A DNA stretch of 64,000 bases from Demequina pelophila (GTDB lineage Bacteria; Actinomycetota; Actinomycetes; Actinomycetales; Demequinaceae): assembly GCF_000971175.1 (NCBI RefSeq), contig NZ_BBLY01000001.1, positions 607,709-671,708 of the forward strand, read 5' to 3'. Position numbers and translations under genes: made by a program. Under the pieces are notes generated by a model. That model was given only the letters and a program-made list of their open reading frames with translations, was not told where the DNA came from and did no database searches. How positions within the stretch are numbered: position 1 is the first letter of the stretch; each line of letters starts with the position of its first letter. Shown one piece after another: positions 63,301 through 64,000 of this stretch.

Positions 63301-63863
63301 CGAGCCGTGCCGACCGCGCCCTGCAGCACGATCGCGAAGTCCTGGAGGGCGCGGATCGAGTCGGCGCCGTCGGCGATAAGGCTGACGCGCACCAGAATGT
63401 CGTCGCCGGTCATGTTGCCGGTGTAGCCGTGGTCGGCCTCGCAGCTCTCGTCGCCGCAGGTGGCGGGCTCGAGGTCGATGCGCGAGTGGACGGAGCCGCC
63501 GACCGCGAGGACGAGCTCGTGCGGGAGGTCGTGCTCGGTGAAGTGCTCGGGCTCGTGGATCACGTGCGTCATCGCGGTGTTGCGGATCGCGCCCAGCGCG
63601 GTGGTCTCGACGGTCGCGGAGGCCTCGTGCCCGCCCTCGGCGGTGTGGCCGGCGCCGTCGTCGATGTGGACGCGGAGCAGGCGCGACTCCGTGATCACGA
63701 GCACGGTCATGTGGCGGCGGACCTCGCGATCGTCGAACGTCGTCTCGGCATGCACGAAGTGGGCGCGCACCTTCTCCGTGCCGATCGCGGTGCGCAGCAC
63801 CGACCAGGCGAGCGCGGGATAGTAGCCCGCCGAGCGGACCGCCTTCTCGAGTGACGTGGACAT
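63297..63863 (-). CDS. DUF5998 family protein
   Basis: 188 aa actinobacterial DUF5998 protein of unknown function. Beta-rich: HMTVLVITESRLLRVHIDD, a Thr/Ala central region, LPHELVLAVGG, and a possible zinc-binding CGDESCEADHGY with two Cys and a His. MSTSLEKAVRSAGYYP at the N-terminus is typical. First gene of a two-gene unit with the phosphodiesterase. An AT-richer patch (ACAATAG) just before the ATG suggests a promoter very close to the start. Confidence 0.88.
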   Translation of the reverse strand: MSTSLEKAVRSAGYYPALAWSVLRTAIGTEKVRAHFVHAETTFDDREVRRHMTVLVITESRLLRVHIDDGAGHTAEGGHEASATVETTALGAIRNTAMTHVIHEPEHFTEHDLPHELVLAVGGSVHSRIDLEPATCGDESCEADHGYTGNMTGDDILVRVSLIADGADSIRALQDFAIVLQGAVGTAR

Positions 63864-63958
63864 GCCCGCTATTGTCTCACCCTTGCAGGAAGCGGCCGCG
63901 TGCCGATGTGGACGCGGCGCACGCGCTCACGGACGGCCTCCGCGTGGCAGGCGGCGGA

Positions 63959-63976
63959 TGTCCCACGTGTGCGGGA
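63959..63976 (+). promoter_or_regulatory. Inverted repeat and possible promoter at the right edge
   Basis: GTCCC/GGGAC separated by 8 bp, followed by ACAATACGGGC, which contains a possible -10 (CAATAC). It may serve a plus-strand gene beyond the window. The rest of 63864-64000 shows no gene. Confidence 0.35.
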
Positions 63977-64000
63977 CAATACGGGCTGGACCGGACGGAA

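Overview
This window comes from a very GC-rich actinobacterium, most likely of the Micrococcales (a Demequina- or Cellulomonas-like organism; the genus is inference). The reasons are base composition, many GTG starts and leaderless genes, actinobacteria-specific families (DUF3000, DUF3159, DUF4193, DUF5998, SepH, DUF222-HNH), and a right-hand third whose gene order matches the Mycobacterium tuberculosis Rv2680-Rv2701c block: DUF3000, RNase D, dxs, TrmA-like methylase, APC/KimA-like permease, two TrkA proteins, OB-fold protein, dut, DUF4193, suhB. No phage, insertion sequence, CRISPR array or rRNA gene was seen.

Layout. 1-7 kb (minus): dGTPase with a CYTH phosphatase, a small membrane protein, a 2H phosphodiesterase, thymidine kinase and a SNF2 helicase. 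7-10 kb: two tRNA clusters (7 genes: Val, Cys, Gly) flank pabB-pabC. 10-15 kb: a histidine phosphatase and a CopB-like metal ATPase enclosed by perfect 90-bp direct repeats, then a lipoprotein. 15-22 kb: a beta-glucoside PTS system (EIIBCA, LicT antiterminator, lone EIIB, 6-phospho-beta-glucosidase) divergent from ptsH-ptsI; both leaders carry a LicT-type RAT overlapping a terminator, so one antiterminator may control specific and general PTS genes. 22-31 kb: a phosphopantetheinyl transferase, an AhpD-like protein, a chimeric pair of gene-tail duplications, CopC-CopD, an M1 peptidase and a Pls/PosA-type membrane peptide synthetase that the transferase could activate. 31-40 kb: TetR/Ohr peroxide module, treY-treZ trehalose synthesis, a YigZ protein and a PPK2 kinase with a long Lys/Ser-rich tail. 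40-46 kb: DUF222-HNH nuclease, ZapE, a D-aspartate-ligase-like ATP-grasp enzyme and gnd. 46-64 kb: the conserved block above, with aconitase between dxs and the methylase, then SepH, a phosphodiesterase and DUF5998.

The strongest unexplained signal is a dispersed 12-mer, GGGGACGATGCG. It is present in 15 exact and about 16 one-mismatch copies in both orientations. Intergenic copies repeatedly sit in hairpin loops. Coding copies mostly fall in flexible linkers and read GDDA or ASSP. This is the distribution expected of an uptake-type or otherwise selected or selfish genomic word. Several different intergenic minisatellites also occur. Leaderless transcripts with a TANNNT -10 box 6-10 nt before the start codon are frequent.
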